Source: Tubiluchus corallicola (lineage: Eukaryota > Priapulida > Priapulimorpha > Priapulimorphida > Tubiluchidae). From it: a stretch of 64,000 nucleotides of DNA. The notes under the pieces are model-generated. The model searched no databases. It was not told the DNA's origin and saw only the letters and a program-made list of their open reading frames with translations. The stretch lies in assembly GCA_030141605.1 (NCBI GenBank), contig JAQGDQ010000005.1:1364180-1428179 (forward strand). The letters are read 5' to 3'. A program made the position numbers and the translations under genes. This document shows positions 32,284-46,600 of this stretch, one piece after another (position 1 is the first letter of the stretch; the number at the start of each line of letters is the position of its first letter).

Positions 32284-35200
32284 GTAAAATGAATGAATAT
32301 GGGGTGAAGGTCAAAAGACCACAAGACAAAGGATCACTGTTCAAATATTCACCTGAAAAAGAGGTCAAAGGACCACCAAAAAATGGCAGACCATGCAAAT
32401 GCCAATCAAAAAACTATTTGAGATACATTTTGCTTTGTGTTAAGATAATATTTGCAGAGGCTAAACTGTAAAGTTCTGCATTATTTACTTGAGTACCTTC
32501 TACTTACTAGGCCAAAAGTACTGCTTTATGCATTAAATAAATATAAAAAATAAAATAAAAATTAAGAAATTAAATATAAATTCAAAAAAAATTAAAATGC
32601 AGAAATAATATTTAAATTTAACTTCATTAAGTTTAACAAAATACTTAGATTTAATAGATTATATTTACGAATATACTATTATCAATTATGGTTATACTTT
32701 CTAACAAAAACACCTAATTTTGTTAAGTATGAAATTCAACCTGCTTGTCTTTGCTAATTAACATTACGAAAAAAGCAGCAGTCCATAGGAACAACAGTAT
32801 TACAGCAAGAGGAAAAAACACACAGCAGAATTTGTTTTTTACAAAAGTGGCACACCTGCATGAAATTTTGATTGTCATGATGTAGCTGCAATGATTCCAT
32901 TATTTTAGATCTTACCACTGACAGACAATAATTAAGATCAGACAGGAGTAACACATTTCACGCCTTCATTGACGATGGCAAACATTAAAACAATACCCAA
33001 AGGAAACGAATGACTTGTGATTGTCTTCTTTTTACACTTCCGAAATGGGACGTTAATCATGTAAATATTCACTTGAAAGTAAAGTAAATAAATATCAAAC
33101 CTATGAAAAACCAGCGTCGACAATTAGGCGAGCACCATCTATACTACAAAATGACGTTTTCATATTAAAAATTCCCCAAAAAAGCTTACCTTGAGCTATC
33201 CTCAAGCTTACTTAACGAAAACAGCTTTAATGTTTTTAACATATCCAATTATCGCCTAAAGTCACCTACTGATGCTTTCCTTTTTTTGAATGAGGAGGGG
33301 CCGAAGGTGAAAAACTTCTATTTTTTGAAGCTTTTGATCTTTAGTTTGAGAGAAGGTTAACACATCTGGGGGGGGGGGGTATTGCTCTGATAGTCCATTT
33401 GATGACAGGCATTGCTGGCTTATTTGGATTGCATGGGAGACCCATGGGCCATGGCTTCGAGTAAATGCCGCTTTCTTTAAACCACATACCCATTTTTTAA
33501 AGTAGCCAAGTTCCATGTACAAAAATTGTTTACGGAAAGTATTATTAGAATCTTGCAAAGATTCTGTAACTGTTTGGAAAGGGAATGCAATGGGCTTCAT
33601 CTGACTTAATGAAAACCATTAAGTTTTCCATCTCATTTCAGGAGCTTTTTCATAGGAAAACAGCCACTTTATTACGTCATCGATCATAGCCTGCCACTTA
33701 GCTGTTCATTACGTAAGCGCAACCTATTACAATCATTAATGGGGTACAGACCAGTAAATAACACTCTACAATCTACATGTACTTTTTCACAGCCTTTGAT
33801 GTTTCTTGACATTGAAACACTTACAAGAAATATCCAAATATTACATCAAGTTCACTTAGTTAAGACAGAAAAAACCTTTACATACATAAAGCTAAAAAAG
33901 TCCTTTTGAAATTTTGTATCACCTTATTACTGCCTTATGGCATACAGAATTTGTGTTAGCAACAACACTGTATAAAACTTAAAAATTTAGCTTTCCGCAG
34001 TGACTGTTGGGCATAACTCTTTTGGTAGTAAGTGGTTTGAAATAAGTTTAGATAACATTGTGTAAAGTTTGAAAAAATACTCAGATCATTCGTAGAACAC
34101 ACTTCACTAAGCAAAAGTACAAATTACTGAATCTTGTCAATAAGTTTAAAAATACATTTTTAAGTGAGTCAGGGTGTACACTGGGAAGGTGAGTCTGTGA
34201 CATTTTACCAGTTGGCACAAGCACTTTAAATTACTAAGAATTCTTTTCTAATTGCGTAAGTCTTTCAAGCAGGTAAGCGTAACGCTAAGTAATATACTTT
34301 GTGTAGAAAGTTTTTTAGGGGACATACTTTGAAATTGCCCTTTCTTTCTCTTTAATGAAACTTGGCATTCACCGTTTATGAGGTTCAAAAAATGATACCC
34401 TGTTGATGACTATGATGTAACACTGACGACATTAATGATGATGATGACAATGACGCCAATGATGTAAATGCTAATGAAGATGATGACAATTAGGATAATG
34501 CTGATAATGAAGAAGAACAAGCATCCCGATACCTGTTTCAGTACAGGTAAAATTTTCATCGGTGCCCTCAGATCCTGAAAAAATCTTAAACACAGCCATT
34601 AGATAACAATCTACAAATGATACTAAAGTGTGCCAAAAGTAATTTTGGTAACAACTTTGGCTGTTCGTGCTGAAATTTAACATGTGTGAATTTATATCCA
34701 CAAGTGTATCAATAACCATTAAGTTCAATGACAAATACGCTTATTTAATTTATTTTTCATAATACAAAATAACAAAAATGCAAAAGTTAATTTAGAAGAG
34801 CAGTTTGAATCGATAACCTTCAACACAAGGAAGTTCTTGGCATACAACAGGGAATGACATGAATCACACAACAGCTAACAATGTTTCACAAACCCCTTAC
34901 ATAATAGAGTAATACGTGTCTCACTTCTACAAACACAGTATAAGTGTTAATTATTAGGCTTAGCCATAAGTACTACTTAAAAAAAGAGCAAGAATGGCTT
35001 AACGACTAGGTGTTACAAAATCATGAGGCTTTAAATGTGCCTTAAATAAATTACTTTTAGAAAAACACAGCTTAATTAGATACTGGATTACAGTGGTGGC
35101 TTGTAGCTAAAATTAGTGGGGGTGCTGCAAAGTTAAAAAAAAATTTTCGCCATTGTTTTAATACTTTGTAAAACGAAACAAACATATGTAATTATAATGG

Positions 35201-36585
35201 TGTAATTCTATTTTTAAACAAACAAACAAACAAATTTAAACTTAATCTTGATAAACTCCTACACAAAAAATATTGTTTTCTTACGAACAGCCTAAACTGT
35301 CGCAGTTCAAGAATATGCCCGATAAACAGCTAGTAAACACGAGACAACTGACAACACATACTGCAGTGAGTGACAGTACTCTTTCAACCTAAAGTACAGA
35401 GTCTTATCTCAGACATGTGCTTGGGCTGTGAAGCAAATTTCTCTCCCGTGCTCCGGTTACGCACACGTATAAAGAAAGAACTAAAGAAAAAAGACTTATT
35501 ATATTGAATATTATCGATACTAATGAATGGAAACAGGTGTTGTAGTACCATACTACCTATACATGAGCCCCCACTGCTGGATTATTAGATTAGATCATAA
35601 AAATATAGGCCTAAGTCTATTCCTGTCTTGACAGTATAAACCTGTTTGGACAAATTCAGACACGAGTACACAAGAAAAAATGATGACAATAACATGCATT
35701 AACAGTTAAAATTGTTTCAACTTTAACTGAGGTCAGGTCTTACGAACAAGTGAGTGCTAGTATGGATTTGTATTGGCTTGGCTATGTTTCAAATTGATTC
35801 TGAGTCTCAGTTGAGAAAAAGCCAGTGCCAGAAGAGCTAGATACGCATTGAGTTTGCAGATAAATGTTCCACTAGAGATTCAAGATTAGGTCATTTTGCA
35901 TGTAACACCAAGACCTTGAGTTTAGCTCAGAAACAATTCTCATAGCTTTGCAAATGCGCTTCATATTCCAGCCAAGTCACATGTAAATTTAAAAATTAAT
36001 GTTTCTGAACACACAATCTCAACTCAGTTAATTCAAGAGAGACGACTTTTGAGTCCATAAATGGTCACAAGTATCATTGAAAACAAAATGATAACAAAGA
36101 ACAACTTTAACCTATTAGGCACAGAATTTGAAAGCAGAAATATATCAGAAAATTGCAGAGAACATCACCACTATTTAATGACGCTAGTATTTAAATCAAC
36201 ATTATCAGGTGAGCAAGATATTAAACAGTTAATTTAAGGCTGCAAAATAAATTGATTTTTATACATTTGACAATTATCAAGCATAATTCACAGTCTAATG
36301 AGTTTGCACAACTCAAACACTGCCAAATGTTATTGTAAATTTTAAAACAAAAAGTTCGATGGTCATAACTCACTACCGCTGCTTATATGATTATAAATTT
36401 CAGTCACATCGAATACTCTATTTCACCAGAGCATTTTTCATCTTGAGCATGCTTCCAAACTAAGGTTTAACTTTTCAACTAACAGCTATCAGCAGGTCTA
36501 ACACTGTTTTTTCCAAAAAGCTGATATTGCCAATTTTTATGATGGTTGCAATTCTGCATACAGACTGCAACACTGACTAGATGTT
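32284..36585. other. Intergenic region between the BAIAP2-like gene and COPS3
   Basis: No gene is supported. It holds an AT-rich block (32520-32720), a run of 12 G (33368-33379), GAT/GAC-rich sequence (34410-34500) and a complete hAT-type element (35091-35576). The minus-strand open frame 33262-33600 (112 codons) is not recognised and spans the G run, so it is unlikely to be a gene. Confidence 0.6.
35091..35576. mobile_element. Non-autonomous hAT transposon with perfect 8-bp target-site duplication
   Basis: The left end is CAGTGGTGGCTTGTAG. The right end in reverse complement is CAGTGGGGGCTCATGT. They share CAGTGGNGGCT plus further scattered matches. CTGGATTA flanks both sides exactly (35083-35090 and 35577-35584), the 8-bp duplication expected of hAT insertion. 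At 486 bp with no transposase frame, it is a MITE-like derivative. The start is followed by 'taaaattagtgggggtgctg', typical in style of hAT ends. Confidence 0.9.
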
Positions 36586-39500
36586 TTAAGCTTGAGGTCC
36601 ATAGTGTCCTCCAACCTTGTTGGTGCTCATGCTTACAGCTGAGCTTGATAAATCATCCTCCTGCATGCCAGAACTCTGAAATGGCAAATTTAAAAAAAAA
36701 ATTAATTACTTTTGAAACTTAAACATATTTATATATGATAAATTACAACCGACATAAAACAGAGTAAAAATTCGTGTGTAGGTTCCCCATACACGGTAGT
36801 ACTTACAAAACCTGGGCACATTGTAAACATAAAATACGGCACCAGGAAATGTCTTAAAACGTTAAACCTTCAACGTTAAACTTAATGGACATTGCTTGTA
36901 GCAGACATTATACAATTAGCTGTATGCATTATATATACCAGCCATTATTCCCCGGTGTCGAAAAGTGTGACTTTGGAAAACAATAAAAAGCAATTTGTCT
37001 CCTCACACATGAAGCGGTTTTATTTATCTCAACGAATTTATACAATATACCACAGAACATAGTTCACAAAAGCTGCAGCTGTATTTCACTTAGGAGAAAG
37101 AAAAATAATAATAATAATAAACTGAGTATAATAAATGGCAAGTTTTTGGAAAAACAATCATGAAATGGGAGAGGCACTTCTGACCCCGACTGGAGTCTCC
37201 AAATTCAAATTTAATAATTTTTTATAATGATACTCAAATCCTAATGTGGAAATGTAGTAAACAACATTACCAATACTAACAATTCAAGATACACAAAGTA
37301 TTTCCAACATCTCGCTCGCAGAGGGTTTGTTAATAAGTTACTGTAAAAGAAACTTGAGTACAATATATAATTGTTTAAACTGATCTAAACTTACTTTTCG
37401 AATATACTGAGCATTCACAGTAATTTCCTGATCCATAGACCTCAATTTTTCATCTAACTGCACACATTTACGAAGCTAAACAAAGACAAGTTCTGATCAA
37501 ATAGCATGTAATTAATATTATAAAGATACTATTAAAACCAGTTGCAAATTTAAATTTTAAAACAAACAAAATCTTCTAGCAAAACTGTCAAAGCATGTCT
37601 GAATTCTGCAGTTTGACAGCAGATAAAACAGAAAAATACACTCACCTCTGCATCGAGTTGCTGCAAAGTTTCTGCACTGTTGTATTTTTCTGGGTTGTCA
37701 TGAAAACTTACCATACCATCACGTTGATTTATAGTAGCAAATATCTCACCATCTTCAATCTGCAGTACACAAAAATAAAATCCGATTTCTCTAATTGGTT
37801 TGAAAGAAGCAAATCACATTGACTTACAAGAACATTAGGTTCAACTGAAAACGAAATGATGACTTGCTGATGAATTTTAAATTAATGGTCAATACACTAA
37901 TGAACACGTAAACAAACAGCTAAACCATAGTACGCTAACTGACATATTCTGTGCATCATTGAACTAAATACCTCTCGTGAGCCAAATGTTAACTCTGTAC
38001 TGTATATGAATGACAAACATGCGTGTTGATGTCTGATATATATGGTGTCTGTAACCATAAGTAAAAATGGTTACAATGTCTCATTAACAATGATGGAGGT
38101 GGGCCCACGAGAGTATGTCAGTTGATGCAACCAAACTACATTTAAAAAAAAACTTTGGAAAATAACTAGAAACTACACAACGAAGTTCAAAACTTTTGGG
38201 AGTTACAATGGATGCTGAAACATGGGTGCTGACCACTGAAACCTTTTTAAGCAACAATAATTGAATACAATTATTTGATCTCCTATATAAAACCTTATAG
38301 CTTATCATTTAACTTATGATGGTTGAGCTACCTCAATATAGTTTCTTTATTTTGCTCTACAGTAAATTAATTATTGTAGCCACTTTAAAGAATCCCAATA
38401 CAAACTTAACATATTTTTTTTACAATAGTAATTAATAATTTTTTTAAATTGAGTTCATGTAAACAGTATGTCTGCATTTTGTAATAATTAATATCTAATG
38501 TCAACGTATTTCATAACACGTGTTTGCATATGCTTTGCAGTGACTCAATGTCCACTGACTTCGACTTATATTACATTTTCATTATTGAACTGTATTTTTT
38601 TTAAGTATTCAATAAAACGTATTTATCATCAGCACACATACCATAATGTCCACATATAGTAAATATATGTAAAACATACCATATGCAAAACATATTTTTC
38701 TGCCTCTTTGGAACTGGATAGTTGTACACGATTAGCCATATCATTTAGTGATAACGTAAGGAATGTCTGAAAAAAATAGATATGACAAAGAATCGAATTG
38801 CAGAACATACAAAAACAAATGAACTCTTATCACCAGTCAGGGAACACTTAGGTCAATTTACTACCAATTGGTTTTGAAATAAGAGAAAAATAAGCAAAAA
38901 TAGGTAAGTGACTTGTTGACTCCAAATCTGATTAGTCAAAACTCATGTTCTCATTTCAAAATCCTAGTGTAACAATTGTTGTAAGAAAAGCACAAAAGCT
39001 GCTTTTGAAAATAATTTGGAACAAGAAGAAACAAACCAATCATGCAGGACACAGCTGTACAGGAAAAAATGACATCATCCATACCTTTGTCAGCCTCTGA
39101 ATATTCTTCTTGTAAAGTGATGTAATACACTGCATAACCAAACCCATGTTATTGTCCTAAAAACAATTATAAAATCCACCATTAAGTTTCGGTTAAATGT
39201 GATTTATTAGTGCGACAAGATATACTTAACTTTAACAATAAAGCCGCAATAACTCACAGAAAAACTAATGCTAACCTATCCACTGTACAAAAGAAAAAGT
39301 ACAAATATTTTCGTTCTTAATAATATGCATCCTTTGCCATAAAACAAAGCAAGTAACTAACCCCTGTGAATGTTTCTCCATGTTTAGTAACACAGTTTCG
39401 CACTTCATCCGGGTTACTAGTGACATAGGCAGTAGCCAGGTCATGATATGCTTGACTAAGAGGCTGAAAAAGTCAGAAATTCAAAACAGCTTATTTAAAA

Positions 39501-40540
39501 TGAACACTGCCAATTTTAAACTGTAAAAACCTCATAATTAATTAAACCAAACAGAAACAATTTTCTTGAGGCTAGAATCACTATCAAAATTTGTTACTGT
39601 CGATGTTGCTAGCAAAATAAATCCGTGATTATTAGGTATCTGCATTGTCAAACCTATCATACAAATCTTGTATCTGTGAAATTAAAGCATTGCCGACCAA
39701 CCAACACAGGTGAGCTTCCCACACAGAATTAATGATTATTTGGCACACAGAAACGAAAGAATAAAAAATAATTTATTGGAATGTGACAAGTATGCCTCTC
39801 ATGCACTTTTTATACAAAGAACTGGATGGAAATAAGCAGCAGCACCAAATTCCTGTGTTTATGCAAATCTATGTACAATCACTGCAGGCTGACAGTTTAT
39901 AGCAAAAACAAAATCTCCAACGATGTGACAATATGTCTACTGAAATTTATTCAGAAATTATGCAGAATACGTTTCGACTGTTCCCAATGTGCACTTTCTT
40001 ACCAAAGTTTACAAAAGAACAAAACAAACACATCAGGAAAGGATATCCTTTGCCACACTATTACTATTAGTATTTTGTAACCAAACATACGGCTAATAAT
40101 GTAGCAAAATATCTTATAGTCTGAAGTTTGGTTATAAAATACAAATCATAGTAACAGTTTTGAGAAGGACATTCTTGATTTCTGTGAAGTAATATGTAGA
40201 TATAATCCGTTTACTTTGCTCTTTTGTAGAATTTGGGTTGAAAATGACCATTGAGGATGGTTGAAACATATCCTGCACAACTTCTCTAGGCATAACATTT
40301 TTGCTGATTTTGTTTTTATTAAAACTAAGATTCCCGCACACCAAGAGTTTGTTGACAGTTTATGCTCAAATGCTGGCAAACTGATTTCCAAAAATTTACC
40401 TTAATAAATCTGGTGACAACCAACGCTGAATATTTGGGTAGGGCAATAATTTTTCCATGTTTTATAAGTGATACCAGAATATATTTCTTGTATGCTTCCA
40501 ACATGATATGACTGACAGCCATTGCAGGTGTTGTAACTGC
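36586..40540 (-). CDS. COPS3: COPS3 (CSN3), COP9 signalosome subunit 3, C-terminal part
   Basis: Subunit of the COP9 signalosome, which removes NEDD8 from cullin-RING ligases. Seven minus-strand exons, all phase 0 with GT-AG borders, are 40400-40540, 39362-39463, 39085-39156, 38680-38766, 37646-37759, 37395-37475 and 36586-36675, giving 228 residues. They match human COPS3 from [20 protein letters not shown] through [59 protein letters not shown] and [11 protein letters not shown] to GMQEDD; this covers the PCI domain. The C-terminus is longer than in human, ending VGGHYGPQA. The first ~195 residues of the human protein have no match found in the 23 kb upstream, so the first exon listed is internal. 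Those exons are either beyond the right edge or missed. Confidence 0.94.
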
Positions 40541-43290
40541 CTGAAAAAATAGTAAAAAACTAACTACAACTCATCACTCATCAGCCTTAATTTACCCAGA
40601 TACCTAAAACAAATCCTAGCCAACTGTTCTGAAATTAACAAAGTGAAGTAGACAGCTAAAAGATATTGCAAAGAACAAAGTAAAATTTCCTCTGAGGCAC
40701 AATAAAACACATCAGGAGTTATAACAGTTATATTATACTCTGCCCTTGAAAGATAACGATGACCTAGGGAAATGAAACTGCACATGAGCTGTTCAGTACT
40801 GGAAAAATAATCTTTGAAATAAAATCTTGTTAAATTTCATAAAAAAATATTCATCAGTGATAGCAGAGAGCATGAAAGGCTTTAGGCATCGATTGAAAAC
40901 CCACGAAGTTCTCCTCGATTAATAAGAAATAATAAATCTAGATATCTCGAAACTAAAAGCAAATTTTAGAACAATAAATCTACAGCAAATTAATTTTAAG
41001 TTTAATATAGTTTAATTGTGGCTTATATTATAGTTTCCTTAATTTTCTAGTTTTAAATATATTAGATAAATTAGACTAAGTCACTTAGACTACGATCTTC
41101 ACTTCTTCCTTTCAAATCTTGTTTATATAGTAAAAAAACACATCAACGGTCTTGATTTTGGCAACAAAATGAAAAATAGCAGGAGTGCAAAACTTCAAAT
41201 TACGGCGTTATAAGCACAACAATATACTAAAAAAATATCATTTATTTGAGATTCATTAAAAAAACTGAATAAATACAACGACTCAAATGCAGCAATTTTT
41301 TTCTAAAGCTGCTTCATTAGCATTTACAGATCACATTAAAACATGTCACGTTCATAACGCATCACAAAACAACAATAACTTCAACTTGGTAATTTGGTTA
41401 GCGATTTTGACGGCCTATTGAATATTTCGTCGCAAACCGTTGGCACCATAAAGCAATTTTCACAAACACAGTAAACTGTCGTCAAACTATATTGGTTATA
41501 ATCGCAATCAAGCACGCAACATGGAAGCCCTTACACATATTAGAATGCATTAAGCAGATCAGGCTAGTAAGCTCAGCACAACGCAGCTTAATCAGATCTT
41601 TCTCAAATGTCACTGCAACCTAGTCCTAAACACGTATTAGCTTTTAAAACAAGTGAAACCGCATTACATTACGCGAAGTACAAATTGTACAACAATTTAT
41701 GATGCACATGCATCATGTGAAGTACAAACTTTTATAACAAACGCAGTTTGAAAACATCTGAAATAAATTTGGGTTTATTTGGTAGCAGTAAGTACATACA
41801 AAGTAGCTAATTAGTTGAAAAAGTGTACTAAAATGTGAATTACATCGGGTTTTGAACCTTAGATAGCATAACATACAGTAGCTCAATCTATTTCAGACAG
41901 TCAGACGCACCAATGAGGAGAAATAGTGTATTCGCAACAGTCAATAATTTGGCCAACACGTCGTTTTTTCCATTAATTGCCATAATAAACCGGTTTATTA
42001 ATTCGGTTAATCTTTTTTTAGAGCCGCTTTCCATTGGTTTACGATGTTGAAAACGTCTGTGTATGTTAATTCTCAGCAATTTCCGAGTTTTTTCTCAAAA
42101 CCATAAGCATTATGCAAAATTGAGTTTACACATAGTTAAGATAAAACAAGTTTTCATTTACAGTATTTACTTAGTACTGGCCGTTGCCGTGACGTCAAGA
42201 ACAGTTAAGTGGTCGCCAAACCTCACACCCAAAGGCGATCGCGGACTACTGGAAAGAGCGTCCATCAATTTTTACTATTAATCAATTGCATCTCTTTTAA
42301 ATATGTATTAATATCGTTCACTTTAAAATGACGATGCCATAAAGATAATAAATTATGAAGGAGATAACCAGAAGAAGCAAATTCTAGCTACCTTATATTG
42401 ATATACTGGAGAAAACGCATATTGCTTGAAGGCTGCAAATTTTAATTCAAGAAATCTTGTAACAAGAGTCCAAGTCAGTATTAATGCTTTCAAACCACTG
42501 AAATTGAAATTTAAAATGTTCCAAATATTACTCTAACGTACGAATAACACCAGTATTTTTAACGTTGAATCCTGTTGTTTTGAGACAAACCAGGCAAAAA
42601 TTATAACGAAATAGGTAACAACTGGCCAACTGTGATTCATTAACGCATTCACCATCCTTTTATTTGAAACAAAAACTTCATTCTGTTTTATTAAACTGAG
42701 GAAAATGGCGAGGAACACGATTAAAACATCATAAGAGCCATATAAATTGTAGACGTAAAGCGAATCATTAATGGTGGATGTATGCATTCTGTTTGAGGAT
42801 ATTTATAACAACATGTTACAAAGCGCAAGCTAAAAGTTGATTATTATCAGCACAGTAATGTATTGTTTTATGTGCATAAACACGAGTATAATACGGGTAA
42901 GTCAATACAGCTTAAAAATTTGAAAATGAACAAATGGCAAGAAAACATTGAACGGGAAGAATACGTATGACATGGAGGCAGTAAGTAAATAAATAATTGT
43001 GACTTAAGGCAAAATCCACAATGCATGCGTCGAAATTTGACAGTGCCATTTTAATTGGAGAGTAAGCGAAAAACTGTTAGCTGTTAGGGAAATCTAATGA
43101 AATCTACTTATCATCTCGCACAAGTCAAAGATCAACCGGGAAAAGCCTTTAAAGCTTTTTCAACCGACATATCATCTCATCTCCAGTTCAATTTGAAAGC
43201 AATTATCCTCCCTGGATAGAAGTGAATGAACAGATGAGACGGAATGAAACCCCTGCATTAGCGACAACAAGGCAATCTAATGTAAACAGC

Positions 43291-43690
43291 CCTAGCGAGA
43301 AACCACTTCAAATCAGCAAAATAAAAATACAGTACAGAACCAACGAGAAACCACTTCAAAATGACAAATATAAACGTACAGAACAGCACCAGTGCGAAAC
43401 CACTTCAAATCAGCAAAACAAGAGTACAAAATATGGAGTACCAGCGAGAAACAATTTCAAAATTGCAAAATAAAAGCACATAACAGTATCAGTACGAAAC
43501 CACTCCAAATGAGCAAAATAATAGCACCGCACGATACCAGCGAAAAACCACTTCAAATCGGCAGAATAAAAGTAAAAAAATAGTACCAGTGAGAAACCAC
43601 TTCAAATCAGCAAAAATAAAAGTACAGAAAAGTACCTGCGAGAAATCGTTCAAAATAGCAGAAGAAAGTACAGAGTAGTAAAACGAGACG
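43291..43690. repeat. Minisatellite, ~8 copies of a ~48-bp unit
   Basis: The unit is roughly GAGAAACCACTTCAAATCAG followed by CAAAATAAAAGTACAGAACA and GTACCAGC. Eight diverged copies start near 43297, 43346, 43395, 43447, 43495, 43543, 43591 and 43640. The period is mostly 48-49 bp, close to a multiple of three, which keeps partial open frames (EKPLQISKI-like peptides). That is probably a by-product of the period. Confidence 0.9.
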
Positions 43691-46600
43691 CCATAAGAGA
43701 AACAAAAGCCAAGTGCAAACGTTGACATATAGCGAGTTACAATTATCGTCGATAATTTGATGTGGTGAATCTAGCTGGTCTAAGTACATTATTAAAAACC
43801 ACTGCCAAAACTTGTGGATTGAGAAAACAGAACGAAGCGAAGCGAATGTAACAAAATGCAACATGGAAAATAAGTTGAAGATTTCGCTATAGTTACCATC
43901 ATGGCTTGTGTACCGCAGGTAGATTGTTAAAACTAGAGTGCTACACGGAGCTACCTACACAGCCCTCGAGCATGAAATTTTCTCAATACAGTCCCCATAC
44001 TGCCATACTAACTTAGCAATAAAAGCTGAATAACTTCACTCAGACAACACACACATTAATAGGTAAAAATGACAGCAGTCTAAGCCCGCTTCATCATATC
44101 CCTCATGTATCTAGGATTATCGTATAACTGTAATAACAACACAAGCTGTACAATTATAGATTTACCAGCTGACGCTGAATACTAATCAGTCACGTTGAAT
44201 ATTAATATGAACGAATAAACATAATCCTCGCATATAAGGCTAATAAAGCAGAATGTTCAATAAAGAAACAAGTCGGGCGGATAATACGCAATAAGTTGCA
44301 AACCGTGTGGTTGAATGTGTCTTTAACAGGGACGGGTTTGAATGAACAATAACGTTGTTCACTTTCAACTTTCAGGCTGTACAAAGAATGCAATGACTTC
44401 TCAATAATAATTGGAAAAAAATAAAACATTTGTTAGATGGGAAATAGATAACATTAGGTTAGCTTTCCAAATGAGAAGTTTTCCAAATCAGTTGCAAATA
44501 TCCGAAAAGTACTGAACATTTCAAAATATAAAGACTTTGTGTAAAAATTTAAACCCTATACAGAACGCAGTCCAATAGTGCTCCGAGTTGTTGCAATTAA
44601 AGACGTAAGTTTCAACCGAATTCCAAAAGTTCCTGTCTTTCGTGTACGGCATGTGTCCAGTAATGTAAGCAGCATCTCTGAGAGCAGACAACTGTCAGCA
44701 TTTGTTTACCTTTTTACAGAATGTGTGACAGAGCAGATAAAGAATGTTATGCTTTTTTTGACATTTAGGATTATGAATTTTCGGTCGTTTGCACTTGGTC
44801 ACACAGATTCTCTCCAAAATTTCCTAAATTCCTCATCACGATCAGGAATAGCTTATCAAAAGCTGAATGTTCCTGCTGTCATGTACTTTGTTAATTCTGG
44901 AATATTACGCAGTAGATCCAAGCGGCTATAACGGAGTAACGTGGGATCGTCCCTTAACAAAAGGACTTAGGCAGAAAAAGCGACGTTATTTCCCAAATAT
45001 TAGCGCCGTGGACATTGATTGTTTAACGATATCTGAGGTGATGGAAAAGTGGGCGGCACTCCATAAACTCCATAACCTGTTAACATTCTCTACCACTTCA
45101 ACAAATGATACAAAAAATAGCAGAATCTCATTTTTCATCTGTAGTTCTAGTCACATTTTCTGCGATATTGAAGCTAGAGTTATCCCGTCCCACACCGCCC
45201 CAAACAATGGCTATTGAAGGATGTCACAGAAAGCAGCATCGACGTCATTTCGTGATCTTGAACGTATTCGTAATAGAATAAAACATCATTAATGAGCAAC
45301 TCTCCTTGTTTTACCGTATTGGATAAAGTGAGAACAAGCTTTTGGGGTTGTTTTCGTTATTTACACAGAAAACCAATTGCGAGAGAAGTGTGACGGACAC
45401 CCCTGATGAGACTGCAAACAGCAGCTCTTGTTTGATAATCAAGAATGACGTAACGCTTGTCAACAAGTGTTGATGGAAGTGATTAGATGACTTGCGTGAC
45501 AAAAACAGTGCAAACCAATCGAAGCTTCTGGAGACAATTAACTGATGAGGAAATTGCCGTTCATCGATCACTGACAATTTTGACAAGCTAAAAATGACTA
45601 GAGAGAGAACCCAAGAAACGGATATTTATACTGGTCCACCCTAAACACATATAGTACTACAGAATGTAGTTGCCTTTCTATCTGTCAAATAGCTAGGCAG
45701 GCAGACAAACAAGCCATGTAGACTGAAAATAGGACAAACGTGAAAACACCCTCTTTCTGATCATATCGGGCATAGGTAAGAGTACAACCCCTAAACGGCA
45801 CAGGCAGATATAGCCAGTTCGAGGGCTTCAGTTTATTGAGGCATGTAAACACTCGCCAGGCTTGTGATATTCGGGTAAAGAACGGGTTACCTTTATGAAG
45901 ATTTATATTTACATCGTTAACCCTTTCACGTTTACTGTGGATAGCGGGTAAACTTGATATCTCTTATTAATTAAATGACAAATGGTCACTAATTATACCA
46001 ATGTTCTCTATTCTCTCCCAAGACATCAACCATTAACGCAAGAAAAATGAAAGACAATCAATTATTTTAGATGCGTTCCAGCAAAAATCTAGCGGCGTCC
46101 ACAGTCTGTTGCTGCACGATGTTTTAAATCAATGACAAGTTGAGTACTAGTCCAATTGATTTGTGTTGCAGTGAACAGGTCATGGGCAATGAATCAGCTT
46201 GTTGATAAAATAATATTTATTGTGGAACAAGTTATCAGAAAGACTTTATTACTCTGGGCTGGTGTGTAAATACTACACAGAAGCACGAACAACACAGTTC
46301 ATGTTTGGCTACATATCAGAATTGATCAGACGACTGATGTGCATTAGGCTGACAGTGAGTATATATGATACGTATACATTTGACCTGATAAAATTTAGTA
46401 TCATTTTGATACTCATCTTTCAAATACTGTTATACATGAACAGTCAATTTCGCACAGCTCAAGTACCTGTATAGTCAAAACATAAAGTTAAAATGTCAGA
46501 GTAAAACGTACCAGTTGCATTGGTGACGACAACTGCAACGGCTGCAAGGAGTGAAGCCAATGAATCCCTCGGTTTTGGTAATTCTCTTCTCCGAGGATTA

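Noticed and set aside
33262..33600. 112-codon minus-strand open frame
   Set aside because: It crosses a run of 12 G, matches nothing I know and lacks exon signals.
42384..42496. Exon-like minus-strand stretch with a good acceptor and a GTAGCT donor
   Set aside because: The open frame (about 35 residues) does not match COPS3 or another family, and no partner exons were found.
43291..43690. CRISPR-like array
   Set aside because: The whole 48-bp unit repeats with diverged copies; there are no unique spacers and the context is animal DNA.
44578..45217. Two overlapping plus-strand open frames of 117 and 116 codons
   Set aside because: No recognisable family, no splice context and mutual overlap in different frames; likely chance.
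45918..45932. piggyBac-like terminus TTAACCCTTTCAC
   Set aside because: No opposite end with TTAA was found.
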